Source: Desulfofustis glycolicus DSM 9705
GTDB lineage: Bacteria > Desulfobacterota > Desulfobulbia > Desulfobulbales > Desulfocapsaceae
NCBI RefSeq assembly: GCF_900130015.1
Contig: NZ_FQXS01000017.1
Coordinates: 46,770-110,769 of the forward strand
DNA: 64,000 bases
Direction of reading: 5' to 3'
The notes beneath the pieces are model-generated. The model was not told where the DNA came from. It ran no database searches and saw only the letters and a list, made by a program, of their open reading frames with translations. The translations under genes were made by a program, and so were the position numbers. Positions 9,189 to 17,345 of this stretch are shown piece after piece. Numbering within the stretch: the stretch's first letter is position 1; every line of letters starts with the position of its first letter.

Positions 9189-10919
9189 ATGACAGCGAAG
9201 GACGTGTCCATTCTGGCGGCAAAGATCCTGGAGCCAACCTTTCACTTCACCCGAAAGCGGCTCGGAAAAGACGATGGCGCCAACGAATCGGTGGTTGTTG
9301 CCGAACTGGTCCGTCCCGGCCAGGTGCTCGTCGACTTTCCCGACTTCGAGCGATTTGCCGCCAAGGGCTACGAAAAACAGCCGCTCAAGGTCGGCCCGCA
9401 CTCTGAACTTTCCGCAGATGGGCTGCGCCTGCACGCCGCCGCTTTCGGCTACCCGAAAGTTGAAGAACTGGCGGACAACAGCGGTCGCCCGGTCCTTGCC
9501 ATATCACTTATCCCGCTGGTCAGAGTCTCGTTCGACAAGCTCCGCGCGATCCTGATCATTCAGCCGACCATCCCCGGTCTGCCCGGTTTGCAGAACCAGG
9601 ATCTGGCGCAGCTGCTGGCCGAAGCCGGGATCCTTAGCGGACTCGACAATACGGCCCTAGCCGAAGCGCGCCGGATCATCGGTGCCGGGGCGCCGGAAAT
9701 CAGTGAAATCGTTATTGCCGAAGGCCGGCCGCCCGGCCCCGGCACCGACGCTTCGCTGTCGTTCCGCATCGATATCGGACCGATCGCCGGACAGTTGCGC
9801 GACGACGGCAGCATCGACTTCCGGGAGCGCAGAATCATGGTCGGCGTGCAGCGTGATCAGCTGATCGCCGTCAAAGAGCCGGCCGTGCCGGGCAGCCCCG
9901 GCAGCAACGTCCTCGGCGAGGAGATCGAACCGAAAAACGGCCGGGACATCACCGTCTTCGTCCAGGGAGACGCCGTCTATTCCTCGGCAACCAACGAGGT
10001 CAGGGCCGTCAAGGATGGTGTGTTATCGGTTATCAACAACAATACTATCAAAGTGCTCGCTCACCAGGTGGTGCCCGGCGATGTCGATTTTGCCACCGGC
10101 AACATCGAATCCAACGGTGCCCTGACCATCAACGGATCGATCCATCCCGGTTTCAAGGTGTTCTGCGTCGGCGATCTGAAAATCGGCGGCAGCGTCATGT
10201 CCGCCTCGGTCACGACAGAGGCCAACGCAGTGATCAAGGGAGGCATCACCGGCAAAAAGAGCCGCATCACCAGCGGCGGCGATCTCGATATCAAGTTCAT
10301 CGAGCAGGGCGTCATCGATGCCGGCGGCCTGGTCGTCGTCCGCAGCCAGGCCTACTTCAGCCACATTCGCTCGCGCTCCGATATCCGCTGCCACCCGCTC
10401 AGCAAGATCATGGGCGGCTCGTTGATCGGTGCCGGCTACCTCAGTGTCGGCACCGTCGGTACATCGAAAAGCGAACCGTCGCTCCTCGGCGCCGGCATTG
10501 ACCCCGAACGCCTCGATCTCTACGAGGCCACCCAGCAGGAACTGCGGACCAGGCAGGACGAACTCATCCAGTGGCTGCAGATGCACGGCAGCGCCAAATC
10601 GAAAAAGGTCCGCTCCATGGAAGCGGCCATCGACGAGACTAAACTGCGCCTTCTGACGCTCAACCTGATCCCCGGAACCGATCTGTACTCCCGCGGCACC
10701 AAGGGCGCCAACCGCGACGAGGTCGAGGAGATCAGCCCACTCTATCACCAGGGGATCGACATCGATGCTATCCGGATCATGGTCCTCGGCACGATTCACG
10801 CCGGCTGCACGCTGTTGCTCGGCAACCGCTCACTGGTACTACCGCAACCGGTCGCCCGCCGGCAGTTCAAGCTCTCCGCCGACATGAAGCGGATCATCTC
10901 CCTACCGCTGCGCGGTTGA
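9189..10919 (+). CDS. FapA-like DUF342 protein
   Basis: The central and C-terminal parts carry the DUF342/FapA signature: PGSPGSNVLGEEIEPKNGRDI, DGVLSVINNNTIKVL, then a stack of glycine-rich beta-helix turns (GNIESNGALTINGSIHPGFKVFCVGDLKIGGSV) up to PLSKIMGGSLIGAGYLSVGTVGT. This is followed by a helical segment after residue 435 (DLYEATQQELRTRQDELIQWL) and a final beta section. The first 120 residues form a variable N-terminal domain. FapA proteins are found in flagellated and many non-flagellated bacteria and their job is poorly defined; the founding member is linked to flagellar assembly. No flagellar genes occur here. The ATG at 9189 has no good ribosome binding site. Confidence 0.8.
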   Translation: MTAKDVSILAAKILEPTFHFTRKRLGKDDGANESVVVAELVRPGQVLVDFPDFERFAAKGYEKQPLKVGPHSELSADGLRLHAAAFGYPKVEELADNSGRPVLAISLIPLVRVSFDKLRAILIIQPTIPGLPGLQNQDLAQLLAEAGILSGLDNTALAEARRIIGAGAPEISEIVIAEGRPPGPGTDASLSFRIDIGPIAGQLRDDGSIDFRERRIMVGVQRDQLIAVKEPAVPGSPGSNVLGEEIEPKNGRDITVFVQGDAVYSSATNEVRAVKDGVLSVINNNTIKVLAHQVVPGDVDFATGNIESNGALTINGSIHPGFKVFCVGDLKIGGSVMSASVTTEANAVIKGGITGKKSRITSGGDLDIKFIEQGVIDAGGLVVVRSQAYFSHIRSRSDIRCHPLSKIMGGSLIGAGYLSVGTVGTSKSEPSLLGAGIDPERLDLYEATQQELRTRQDELIQWLQMHGSAKSKKVRSMEAAIDETKLRLLTLNLIPGTDLYSRGTKGANRDEVEEISPLYHQGIDIDAIRIMVLGTIHAGCTLLLGNRSLVLPQPVARRQFKLSADMKRIISLPLRG

Positions 10920-10979
10920 GCCGGGAGCTGTCATCGTGATCGCCGCCCGCCCGTCAATACCTCCGGAGCCATTGATCCG

Positions 10980-12257
10980 ATGAGCAAACCGGCCATCTCG
11001 GCAACGCCGCTGACCAGGGAAGAGCGCAGCTGGGTGCTCTATGACGTGGCGAACTCCGCCTTCGTGCTGGTCATGATCACCGCGATCATGCCGATCTACT
11101 TCAAAGATATTGCCGCCCGGGGCATGCCCGCCGCAGAGTCCACCGCCTACTGGGGATTTGCCAACGCCGCCGCCTCGCTGATCCTGGCCCTGCTCGCCCC
11201 GGTCCTCGGCGCCCTGGCTGACAGCCGCGGCCGAAAAAAGGCCTTCTTCTCCTCATTTCTCGGGGCCGGTCTGCTGTTGACAGTCGCCCTGGCCTTTGTC
11301 GGCTCCGGCCACTGGCTGCTCTGCCTGACGCTCTTTGTCCTGGCCCGCGTCGGCTGGGCGGGGGCCAACATTTTCTACGATTCCTTCCTCGTCGACGTCA
11401 CCACGTTGCACCGCATGGATGCCGTCTCTTCCCGCGGCTATGCCTACGGTTACATCGGCAGCGTCATCCCGTTTCTGATCGTCATCGGTCTGATCCTATC
11501 GGCCGGCGCTGCCGGCGACACGCTGCCGGCGCCGCAGGCCCGGGTCGGCTTTATCGTCGTCGCCCTGTGGTGGCTGATCTTCTCCTTGCCGGCCCTGCGC
11601 GACCTTCGTCAGCGCCACTACGAGCCTATCGCCGACCCGGTGGTCAGCTCCAGTTTCCGCCGGCTGCTGACCACCCTGCGTGACATCCGCAAACACCGGC
11701 AGGCCTTTGTCTTTCTGATCGCCTATTTTTTCTTTATCGACGGGGTCGGTACCATTATCAGCATGTCAACCGCCTACGGCCGCGATCTCGGCTTCGGCGT
11801 GACCCTGCTGATCGCGGTGCTGCTCGTCATTCAGGTGGTCGCCTTTCCCTTCGCGTTGCTCTTCGGCAGACTGGCCGCACGCTTCGGCACGAAAAACACG
11901 CTGCTGGCCGGTATCACCGTCTATTGCCTGATCACCCTGCTCGCCTTTCTGCTGCCTTTTATTGCCGACCCCGCCGGCAAGATCGCCCTGTTCTGGTTGA
12001 TCGCCCTGCTGGTCGCATCGTCGATGGGCGGTATTCAGGCATTGAGCCGAAGCTATTTCGGCAGGCTCATACCACCGGCAAAGAGCGCCGAATTTTTCGG
12101 TTTCTACAACATCTTCGGTAAGTTTGCGGCCATTTCCGGACCGCTGCTGATGGGTCTGATCACTCGGGTGACCGGCGACAGCCGGTGGGGCGTGCTGAGC
12201 ATCCTGCTGCTGTTTGCTGTCGGCGGCTGGATCCTGAGCAGAATCAAGGAAGATTGA
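10980..12257 (+). CDS. UMF1-family MFS transporter
   Basis: The 425-residue protein has about twelve hydrophobic segments. Its N-terminus (REERSWVLYDVANSAFVLVMITAIMPIYFKDIA) is the typical opening of the UMF1/Atg22-like branch of the major facilitator superfamily. A cytoplasmic motif DSRGRKKAFF lies between helices 2 and 3. Members of this family in fungi export amino acids from the vacuole; the bacterial substrates are unknown. The gene starts 60 bases after the FapA-like gene on the same strand with a CCGGAG site, so cotranscription is possible. Confidence 0.8.
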   Translation: MSKPAISATPLTREERSWVLYDVANSAFVLVMITAIMPIYFKDIAARGMPAAESTAYWGFANAAASLILALLAPVLGALADSRGRKKAFFSSFLGAGLLLTVALAFVGSGHWLLCLTLFVLARVGWAGANIFYDSFLVDVTTLHRMDAVSSRGYAYGYIGSVIPFLIVIGLILSAGAAGDTLPAPQARVGFIVVALWWLIFSLPALRDLRQRHYEPIADPVVSSSFRRLLTTLRDIRKHRQAFVFLIAYFFFIDGVGTIISMSTAYGRDLGFGVTLLIAVLLVIQVVAFPFALLFGRLAARFGTKNTLLAGITVYCLITLLAFLLPFIADPAGKIALFWLIALLVASSMGGIQALSRSYFGRLIPPAKSAEFFGFYNIFGKFAAISGPLLMGLITRVTGDSRWGVLSILLLFAVGGWILSRIKED

Positions 12258-12267
12258 TGGTGGGCGA

Positions 12268-12978
12268 TTATGCAGAACTGCGAGCGTCGAGGCAGATCCG
12301 TCCGAGGAACCATGCGATCAGGAAATAACCGGCCAGCGCCAGTGCGGCAATCCGCGGATAGACCTGGCCCGGCTGTTCCGAATAAATCAACAGATAGGTG
12401 ACCAGCACCGGTACCTTGTCCAGATGGGCGACGGAAAAAACGACCAGGACCAGTCGTCTCATCAGGTCCGGTTTCTCCGGGCTCGTCCCCTTGCTCGCCC
12501 GATAGAGCAGCAGCAGGGCCACAGCCGTTCCTGCCAGAAACACACAGACACCGGTCAAAACCATCAACTCAATGGTCCCGGCCTGCAGTGTGCGGCGCAT
12601 CTCGTCGGAAGGAAACCAGAACAGGACTGGCAGGAAGATACTGCAGAGGTAGATGAGCAAACCGAACCCGAACTGCTGCCAATGTTTCACCTCGAGCGGC
12701 TCCTCGGTGGCCGGCCGGCCCCGCTTCACCAGCAGCCAGACGATAACCGGCACAAGGCCGACACCAATCAGGAAAAACGGCCAGGACTCACCGGGGCCGG
12801 CGACGGAGAAGGTCACCGTCGGGTCATTGGGCGGCAGCAGGAAGAGAATGCCGAAAAAGAAGGCGGCAAGCATCCCGAAGCCGACCAGCAGGCCGCTCAT
12901 CACCCGCAGCAATCCGGCGCCGTAGCACACTCCCGCCACCAGCGAGGTAAATGCCGCCAGCAATATCCTGACTACCAT
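12268..12978 (-). CDS. Polytopic membrane protein of unknown function
   Basis: The 236 residues contain seven or so strongly hydrophobic stretches, starting with ILLAAFTSLVAGVCYGAGLL and ending with IAALALAGYFLIAWFLGRICLD. No conserved catalytic motif or known family pattern was recognised. It ends 10 bases from the stop of the convergent UMF1 transporter. An intact frame, codon use like the neighbours and a normal membrane-protein composition support it being real. Confidence 0.6.
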   Translation of the reverse strand: MVVRILLAAFTSLVAGVCYGAGLLRVMSGLLVGFGMLAAFFFGILFLLPPNDPTVTFSVAGPGESWPFFLIGVGLVPVIVWLLVKRGRPATEEPLEVKHWQQFGFGLLIYLCSIFLPVLFWFPSDEMRRTLQAGTIELMVLTGVCVFLAGTAVALLLLYRASKGTSPEKPDLMRRLVLVVFSVAHLDKVPVLVTYLLIYSEQPGQVYPRIAALALAGYFLIAWFLGRICLDARSSA

Positions 12979-13080
12979 CTCCGTCCCCCGAACGTTGTTC
13001 CGTCTTTCCGACGGCTGCCTCCGACGCTCACCGCATTCCCTCCGGCAGCATAGCCGACCTGCGGCAGACTCGTTTGCATA

Positions 13081-13108
13081 TTGACATTATTGCTCAAGCA
13101 TCTAATAT
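13081..13108 (+). promoter_or_regulatory. Candidate sigma70 promoter of the VKOR-tag operon
   Basis: TTGACA at 13081-13086 is followed after 16 bases by TAATAT at 13103-13108. The -35 hexamer is a perfect match to consensus and the -10 is close. It lies 42 bases ahead of the ATG at 13150, in a locally AT-rich stretch, and no other start codon in the frame is better placed. Confidence 0.55.
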
Positions 13109-13149
13109 GTCCAGGTCATGTTAACCATTGTATACCATTTCAACAAGAT

Positions 13150-14109
13150 ATGATTCTCAGTCTGCTGCTCGCCATCGCCGGCGCCATCGTCACCGCTATT
13201 CAGGTGGTCTTGCTCCATCTGCAGGGCTCCGGCATCTGTCTCGACGAAGGATGCCGGATCGTCGACAGCATGACCACCGTGGAACCGCTCTATTTCAACC
13301 TGGCCGGTCTGGGGTTTTTCCTGATCGTCGCCTTCGGACTGGTCCAGGCCCGGCGCGGATCGGACACCTGGCGGGGTTTCGTCAGCCTGCTGCTGCTGGC
13401 CGCCCTGGCCGCCGAGGCGGTGCTGTTATCGTTTCAGATGGATATAGCCCAGATCTACTGTTCCTATTGTCTGGCCATCCTCTCTCTGATCGCCCTGTGC
13501 AACCTCTTTCTCGGCCTGAAACAGCTGGCCAAAGGGATCATCATCTTCTCCTCGGTCATGCTGGCTTTTGCCAGTCTGGACTTCGGCGCCGCAGGCGACC
13601 GTTCGATTTCTCTCGACAACGGGACCATGGCGCGTTTTGAACCGGGAGCAGACAGTGAGCACCAGTATGTCCTGTTCTTTTCCTCCACCTGCAATCATTG
13701 CGAGACGATCATCGAAGAGATGGAGACGAGTTCGCGCTGTGCCATTGCCTTCAACCCGGTGGATACCATTACCACCTTCACCTTTCCCGGCGTGCACTTC
13801 ACCAGCGGTTACCGCCCGCAGATCAACCGTGATTTCCTGAAAAAACTCGACATCACCGAGGTACCAGTGCTGCTCAGCAGGGAAGCGGAACGGATCACCA
13901 TCGTCAGAGGGGAAAACGCCATCAGGGATTTTCTGCGAAAACAGTGCGCCGCTGCTGAACCGCTGCAGCCTCCGCCGACCCGGATCGGTCAATCGACGCT
14001 GTCCGACCTACCGTTGCCTCCTCAGGACGACGGCTGCTCCATCCTGTCCGATTGCGAGCCGCAGCAAAGCGCTCCGCTCACCCCGGATCAATCGCCGGCC
14101 GGTCAGTGA
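13150..14109 (+). CDS. VKOR-thioredoxin fusion (disulfide-generating membrane enzyme)
   Basis: The N-terminal 145 residues are a vitamin K epoxide reductase-like membrane domain with its four cysteines: the loop pair C30 and C35 (GICLDEGC) and the active C104-x-x-C107 (IYCSYC). It is followed by an export-side thioredoxin-like domain with C181-x-x-C184 (SSTCNHCETI). Bacterial VKOR-Trx fusions take electrons from periplasmic dithiols through the Trx domain and pass them to quinone, replacing DsbA/DsbB. The 40-residue Pro/Gln-rich tail looks disordered. The start at 13150 is the first ATG in the frame; the longer frame would begin with TTG and duplicate a promoter. The stop overlaps the GTG start of tag. 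Confidence 0.85.
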   Translation: MILSLLLAIAGAIVTAIQVVLLHLQGSGICLDEGCRIVDSMTTVEPLYFNLAGLGFFLIVAFGLVQARRGSDTWRGFVSLLLLAALAAEAVLLSFQMDIAQIYCSYCLAILSLIALCNLFLGLKQLAKGIIIFSSVMLAFASLDFGAAGDRSISLDNGTMARFEPGADSEHQYVLFFSSTCNHCETIIEEMETSSRCAIAFNPVDTITTFTFPGVHFTSGYRPQINRDFLKKLDITEVPVLLSREAERITIVRGENAIRDFLRKQCAAAEPLQPPPTRIGQSTLSDLPLPPQDDGCSILSDCEPQQSAPLTPDQSPAGQ

Positions 14110-14690
14110 ACGAGGAACTGACCCGCTGCAACTGGTGCGGCGACGACCCGCTCTACCGTGCCTACCACGATTTCGAGTGGGGCGTTCCCCGGCATGATGA
14201 CCGCATCCTTTTTGAAATGCTCGTCCTGGAAGGTGCCCAGGCTGGTTTGAACTGGTTGACTATCTTGAAAAAACGGGACCATTACCGGCGGGCCTTCCAC
14301 GGTTTTGCTATCGAAGCCGTCAGCCGCTTCGGCCAGGTGGAAATTGAAGCGTTGTTGCGCGACGAGGGGATCGTGCGCAACCGGCGAAAAATCGAGTCCG
14401 CAGTAAAAAATGGCCGCGCCGTACTGGCAATACAAGAGGAATTCGGCAGCCTGGATAGTTTTCTCTGGCAATTCGTCGATTACCGTCCGCAACAGAATCG
14501 ATACCACACTATCGACGAGATCCCGAACCAGACCGAAACTTCTCGAAAGCTGTCCCTGGCGTTGCAGAAACGGGGCTGCAGCTTCGTCGGTCCGACAATC
14601 TGCTATGCCTTCATGCAGGCCGTCGGTATGGTCAACGACCACACACTGAACTGTTTCCGTTACGAGCAGGTCCGACAACTCGCCGATTGA
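14106..14690 (+). CDS. tag: DNA-3-methyladenine glycosylase I
   Basis: The protein removes 3-methyladenine from alkylated DNA in base excision repair. Family marks are RCNWCGDDPLYRAYHDFEWGVP, LEGAQAGLNWLTILKKRDHYRRAFHGF and the C-terminal GCSFVGPTICYAFMQAVGMVNDHTLNCFRY. The zinc ligands typical of Tag are visible as C6 in the N-terminal CNWC, the nearby His, and the C-terminal His-x-x-x-Cys. Translation most likely starts with GTG at 14106, whose GTGA overlaps the stop of the VKOR fusion, implying translational coupling; a TTG further up would run through the VKOR gene. The length of 194 residues is normal. Confidence 0.93.
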   Translation: MNEELTRCNWCGDDPLYRAYHDFEWGVPRHDDRILFEMLVLEGAQAGLNWLTILKKRDHYRRAFHGFAIEAVSRFGQVEIEALLRDEGIVRNRRKIESAVKNGRAVLAIQEEFGSLDSFLWQFVDYRPQQNRYHTIDEIPNQTETSRKLSLALQKRGCSFVGPTICYAFMQAVGMVNDHTLNCFRYEQVRQLAD

Positions 14691-14742
14691 AGGACCAGGC
14701 CGGAAAAAGCTGTCGCCTCTTCCGGCCTGACTTCCATACCGG

Positions 14743-14934
14743 TTACTCGTAGGTTATACACTCGGCCGGACAGGACGCGACCGCTTCATCGACGCAATCG
14801 TCCCCAGTTTCTTGCCCTTCAATGACGTACGCCTTGCCGGCATCGTCATCAAACGCGAAGACACTCGGGCAGGTCTCGACACAAGCCTCGCAGCCAATGC
14901 ATTCTTCCTGATCGATAACTACTGTTTTTGCCAT
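14743..14934 (-). CDS. Single-cluster [4Fe-4S] ferredoxin
   Basis: A 63-residue acidic ferredoxin with one C-x2-C-x2-C-x3-CP type site (EECIGCEACVETCPSVF) and the distant fourth cysteine in ASCPAEC, as in Desulfovibrio ferredoxin I-type proteins. It carries low-potential electrons between cytoplasmic redox enzymes. The ATG at 14934 follows an excellent GGAGGAAG site; an earlier ATG 14 codons up has none. It is 84 bases downstream of the cupin gene on the same strand and probably shares its promoter. Confidence 0.93.
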   Translation of the reverse strand: MAKTVVIDQEECIGCEACVETCPSVFAFDDDAGKAYVIEGQETGDDCVDEAVASCPAECITYE

Positions 14935-15018
14935 GGTACTTCCTCCTCGAAGATGAATATGATGAGAGTCCTGCAACGGGCACCACGTCCACCGCAGGAC
15001 CGTCTGTCAGCCTACCGA

Positions 15019-15339
15019 TCAGATCGGCGGGGCAATGGTCACAACAATCCGCATCCTCTCCACGGCGCGCACACCGTGCGGTTCCCGGATTTGAGATACA
15101 AGAATATCACCTTGTTTCGCCGGCAGTTCGACGCCGTTGTCCCCCAGGAAAAAGCCGCTGCCGTCAATCACCTGGATCGACAGCTCACCATCGAGGTCGT
15201 GGGAGTGAATGGGAAAGGTCACTCCGGCGTCCAGGTTGAAATTGATAATCTTGAAATGCGGCGAGTCCTCGACCAGAAAAAACCGTTTCATGGCTCCAGG
15301 CGTAAACTCGTTCGTCTCGTCGAGTTGTATTACTTTCAT
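15019..15339 (-). CDS. Small cupin-fold protein
   Basis: The 106-residue protein has the two cupin motifs: FPIHSHDLDGELSIQVIDGSGFF (motif 1, with G-x5-H-x-H-type ligands and a Glu) and PAKQGDILVSQIREPHGVRA (motif 2 with the final His). Such single-domain cupins bind a metal and are often sensors or small-molecule enzymes; the substrate cannot be told. The start at 15339 follows GAGGAGGTGTGC. It is the first gene of a likely two-gene unit with the ferredoxin, behind a redox-type dyad promoter. Confidence 0.8.
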   Translation of the reverse strand: MKVIQLDETNEFTPGAMKRFFLVEDSPHFKIINFNLDAGVTFPIHSHDLDGELSIQVIDGSGFFLGDNGVELPAKQGDILVSQIREPHGVRAVERMRIVVTIAPPI

Positions 15340-15424
15340 GCACACCTCCTCTCGTGGTTCCGGCAAACCACCTGCCGTCCGCTGTCCGGGCCATTGCAAG
15401 CGCTTCGCCTCTTTGATTGTGTTG

Positions 15425-15466
15425 AGGATACCATGAACAGGTTCGGGAATCCTTGACTTTGGTCAA
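15425..15466 (-). promoter_or_regulatory. CRP/FNR-family dyad and promoter for cupin-ferredoxin
   Basis: A perfect TTGAC-N4-GTCAA dyad occupies 15453-15466. On the minus strand a TATCCT -10 hexamer lies at 15430-15425, which places the start near 15418. The dyad centre (15459.5) is then 41.5 bases upstream, the class II activator position for FNR/CRP-type proteins. The half site TTGAC resembles FNR (TTGAT) and relatives used for NO and redox sensing in Desulfobacterota. The regulator is not in the window. Confidence 0.6.
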
Positions 15467-15739
15467 AATTGACGAGACCGGCAACACACCAGCAAAATAA
15501 TAACCATTTCCATGAAGTTTGCCGCTGCAAAATGTGCATGCGCACAAAAAACGCCTCTCCGCGTCGCCAGGATTGACCGTTTACCGGCCGCAATGGCGCC
15601 TTCCGCCTGACGGTAACGCTTGCCCGCGGTTCATGCAGGGGCGAGGCACGCTGCCCCGGAGCGCAGCGCCTCGTCTTGAGAAAAACGGTCGGCAGGTGGT
15701 ACCCTCATCGGCTCCCTGCCCGCACCGGTTCATCCTGCT
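15467..15739. other. Non-coding stretch between msrAB and the cupin promoter
   Basis: About 270 bases without a supported gene. It holds an imperfect inverted repeat at about 15645-15674 (CGAGGC arms) just past the msrAB stop, without a T-run, that could weakly end msrAB transcription. Nothing else was recognised. Confidence 0.4.
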
Positions 15740-16816
15740 TCACTGCTGAAAGCGCTCGGCAAACGGTGCATAGCCCTCATCTTCGAGACGTGCCGCCGGA
15801 ATAAACCGCAGCGCCGCCGAATTGATGCAATAGCGCAGCCCGGTCGGCGGCGGACCGTCGTCAAAAACGTGGCCAAGATGCGAATCGCCATTTTTGCTGC
15901 GCACCTCGGTGCGCACGGTAAACAACTGGCGATCTTTCTTTTCAAGGATATTTTCGGCAACCAGCGGTCGGGTAAAACTGGGCCAACCGGTGCCCGAATC
16001 ATACTTGTCCTGGGAACTGAACAGTGGTTCGCCGGAAACGATATCGACATAGATCCCGGCCTGTTTGTTGTCCCAATAGTCATTCTTGAAAGGCGGCTCG
16101 GTCCCGTCCTGCTGGGTGACCCGATACTGTAGCGGGGACAGCCGCTCTTTCAGCGCCTTGTCTTTCATGTCCTGCTTCCCTTTCTGTTCTCCCCAGACCC
16201 GATCGAGAAAATCATCACGGCCGGAACGCGACCGGTAAAATTTGTAACGAAGGGGGTTTTCCTTGTAATAGTCCTGGTGATACTGTTCGGCGGCGTAAAA
16301 CGGTTTCGCCGGCATGATCGGGGTCACGATCGGCTTGTCGAAAATGCCCCTTGAACCAAGCGCCCGCCGGGACTCTTCGGCCAGCCGGCGCTGCCGCTCG
16401 TCATGGTAAAAAATCGCCGTGGTATAGCCATGTCCCCGGTCAACGAACTGCCCACCGGCATCCGTTGGGTCTACCTGCCGCCAATAAACATCAAGCAATT
16501 CTTCATAGCCGATCTTTTGCGGATCGTAGCTGACCTCGACAACCTCAAGATGACCGCCCCGCGCGTAATTCTCGTAGGTGGGGTTTTCAGTGTGGCCACC
16601 GCTGTAACCGGACGTCACCGAGACCACCCCGTCGAGTCGTTCGAAGGGGCCCTCCATGCACCAGAAACAGCCGCCGGCAAAGGTCGCCGTGGCCAGATCC
16701 CGGTTTTGCCCGACGGCTGGCTGCTGGCCGGGTTGCTGGACTGCCATCGTGTTCACTGCCACGATGCCGACGACGCTGAGCACGACACAAAAGATAAATA
16801 AACCAAAAAGTTTCAT
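15740..16816 (-). CDS. msrAB: Exported bifunctional methionine sulfoxide reductase MsrA-MsrB
   Basis: The 358-residue protein begins with a hydrophobic leader ([22 protein letters not shown]), so it is exported or membrane-anchored facing the periplasm. The MsrA domain has GGCFWCME with nucleophile C50 and reduces Met-S-sulfoxide; the MsrB domain ends with [13 protein letters not shown], nucleophile about C330, and reduces Met-R-sulfoxide. The zinc-binding CxxC pairs of many MsrB enzymes are absent ([13 protein letters not shown]), so this is the zinc-free type. It lies 62 bases downstream of a methionine-rich secreted protein and in the same direction as a two-component system, which suggests a joint oxidant-repair function. 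The start has a GAGGAGG site. Confidence 0.95.
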   Translation of the reverse strand: MKLFGLFIFCVVLSVVGIVAVNTMAVQQPGQQPAVGQNRDLATATFAGGCFWCMEGPFERLDGVVSVTSGYSGGHTENPTYENYARGGHLEVVEVSYDPQKIGYEELLDVYWRQVDPTDAGGQFVDRGHGYTTAIFYHDERQRRLAEESRRALGSRGIFDKPIVTPIMPAKPFYAAEQYHQDYYKENPLRYKFYRSRSGRDDFLDRVWGEQKGKQDMKDKALKERLSPLQYRVTQQDGTEPPFKNDYWDNKQAGIYVDIVSGEPLFSSQDKYDSGTGWPSFTRPLVAENILEKKDRQLFTVRTEVRSKNGDSHLGHVFDDGPPPTGLRYCINSAALRFIPAARLEDEGYAPFAERFQQ

Positions 16817-16834
16817 TGCTGACCTCCTCTTGTT

Positions 16835-16868
16835 TACCGGGGCCCCGATGTCGCCACCGGGGCCCCGG
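16835..16868 (-). other. Intercistronic GC hairpin between Met-rich gene and msrAB
   Basis: Arms 16835-16845 and 16858-16868 (ACCGGGGCCCC and its complement) form a perfect 11-bp stem with a 12-nt loop. It occupies most of the 62-base gap. No T-run follows on the minus strand. Such stems often protect the upstream message from 3' exonucleases and give unequal levels of two products; here the abundant product would be the Met-rich protein. Confidence 0.5.
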
Positions 16869-16878
16869 TTTACCGATG

Positions 16879-17202
16879 TCAGTGCATCATTTTTTTGTCG
16901 CCCTGTGCCCCACTTTCTATCTCCTTGTTCATGTCGTCCGCAGCCCCTTGACGCATCTCTTCGGAATCCATCTTTTTTTCCATCTCACCGGGCATCGGCT
17001 CAGGCATCCCGGAGGCCATCTCTTCTTTCATCATCTCCGTGTTTTTCTCAACCATGGCTTCCGGCATGGCGCCCTCACTCGGCATCATCGTTCCACCGGC
17101 TTCCTTCATACCGGTATCAGCCGTCAGGCCGTTGCCCGGCCCTGCCAGCAGCATGCCCATAACAAAAACCACAATCAGGGTGAACATCTGTGTCTGTTTC
17201 AT
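16879..17202 (-). CDS. Methionine-rich secreted protein (MrpX-like)
   Basis: A 107-residue protein with a clear signal peptide ([23 protein letters not shown]) and predicted cleavage near residue 28. The mature 79 residues contain 16 methionines, about one in five, spread along an acidic, helix-prone chain with Lys, Glu, Gly and Ala but no Cys or aromatic residue. It has no catalytic motif. The composition resembles MrpX of Azospira, a sacrificial Met-rich periplasmic protein that is oxidised by chlorine species and repaired by a reductase. A metal-binding role is the main alternative, since Met clusters also bind Cu(I). The ATG follows AGGAGGCAGGACG. msrAB follows at 62 bases. Confidence 0.8.
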   Translation of the reverse strand: MKQTQMFTLIVVFVMGMLLAGPGNGLTADTGMKEAGGTMMPSEGAMPEAMVEKNTEMMKEEMASGMPEPMPGEMEKKMDSEEMRQGAADDMNKEIESGAQGDKKMMH

Positions 17203-17228
17203 CGTCCTGCCTCCTTATAACTGGTTTC

Positions 17229-17338
17229 GCGTATCAGCAAGAGGGCCAATCCCTCTTGTTGATACGCTAGCCAGCGGCCTTAAAGGACGATTAATGAAGA
17301 GGTAAAGATTGAATAAAGGTCCCCTAAAGAAGTAAAGA
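17229..17338 (-). promoter_or_regulatory. Control region upstream of the Met-rich gene: long stem-loop and 30-bp spaced direct repeats
   Basis: The 143-base gap between the kinase stop and the Met-rich start holds two structures. A 17-bp stem with one G.U pair (17229-17245 with 17251-17267, 5-nt loop) lies just before the ribosome binding site, with no T-run. Two near-identical 12-mers, AAGAGGTAAAGA (17297-17308) and AAGAAGTAAAGA (17327-17338), are spaced exactly 30 bases. OmpR-class regulators bind such direct repeats. Whether the hairpin ends kinase transcription or shapes the Met-rich leader is open. Confidence 0.45.
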
Positions 17339-17345
17339 CCGGGAT

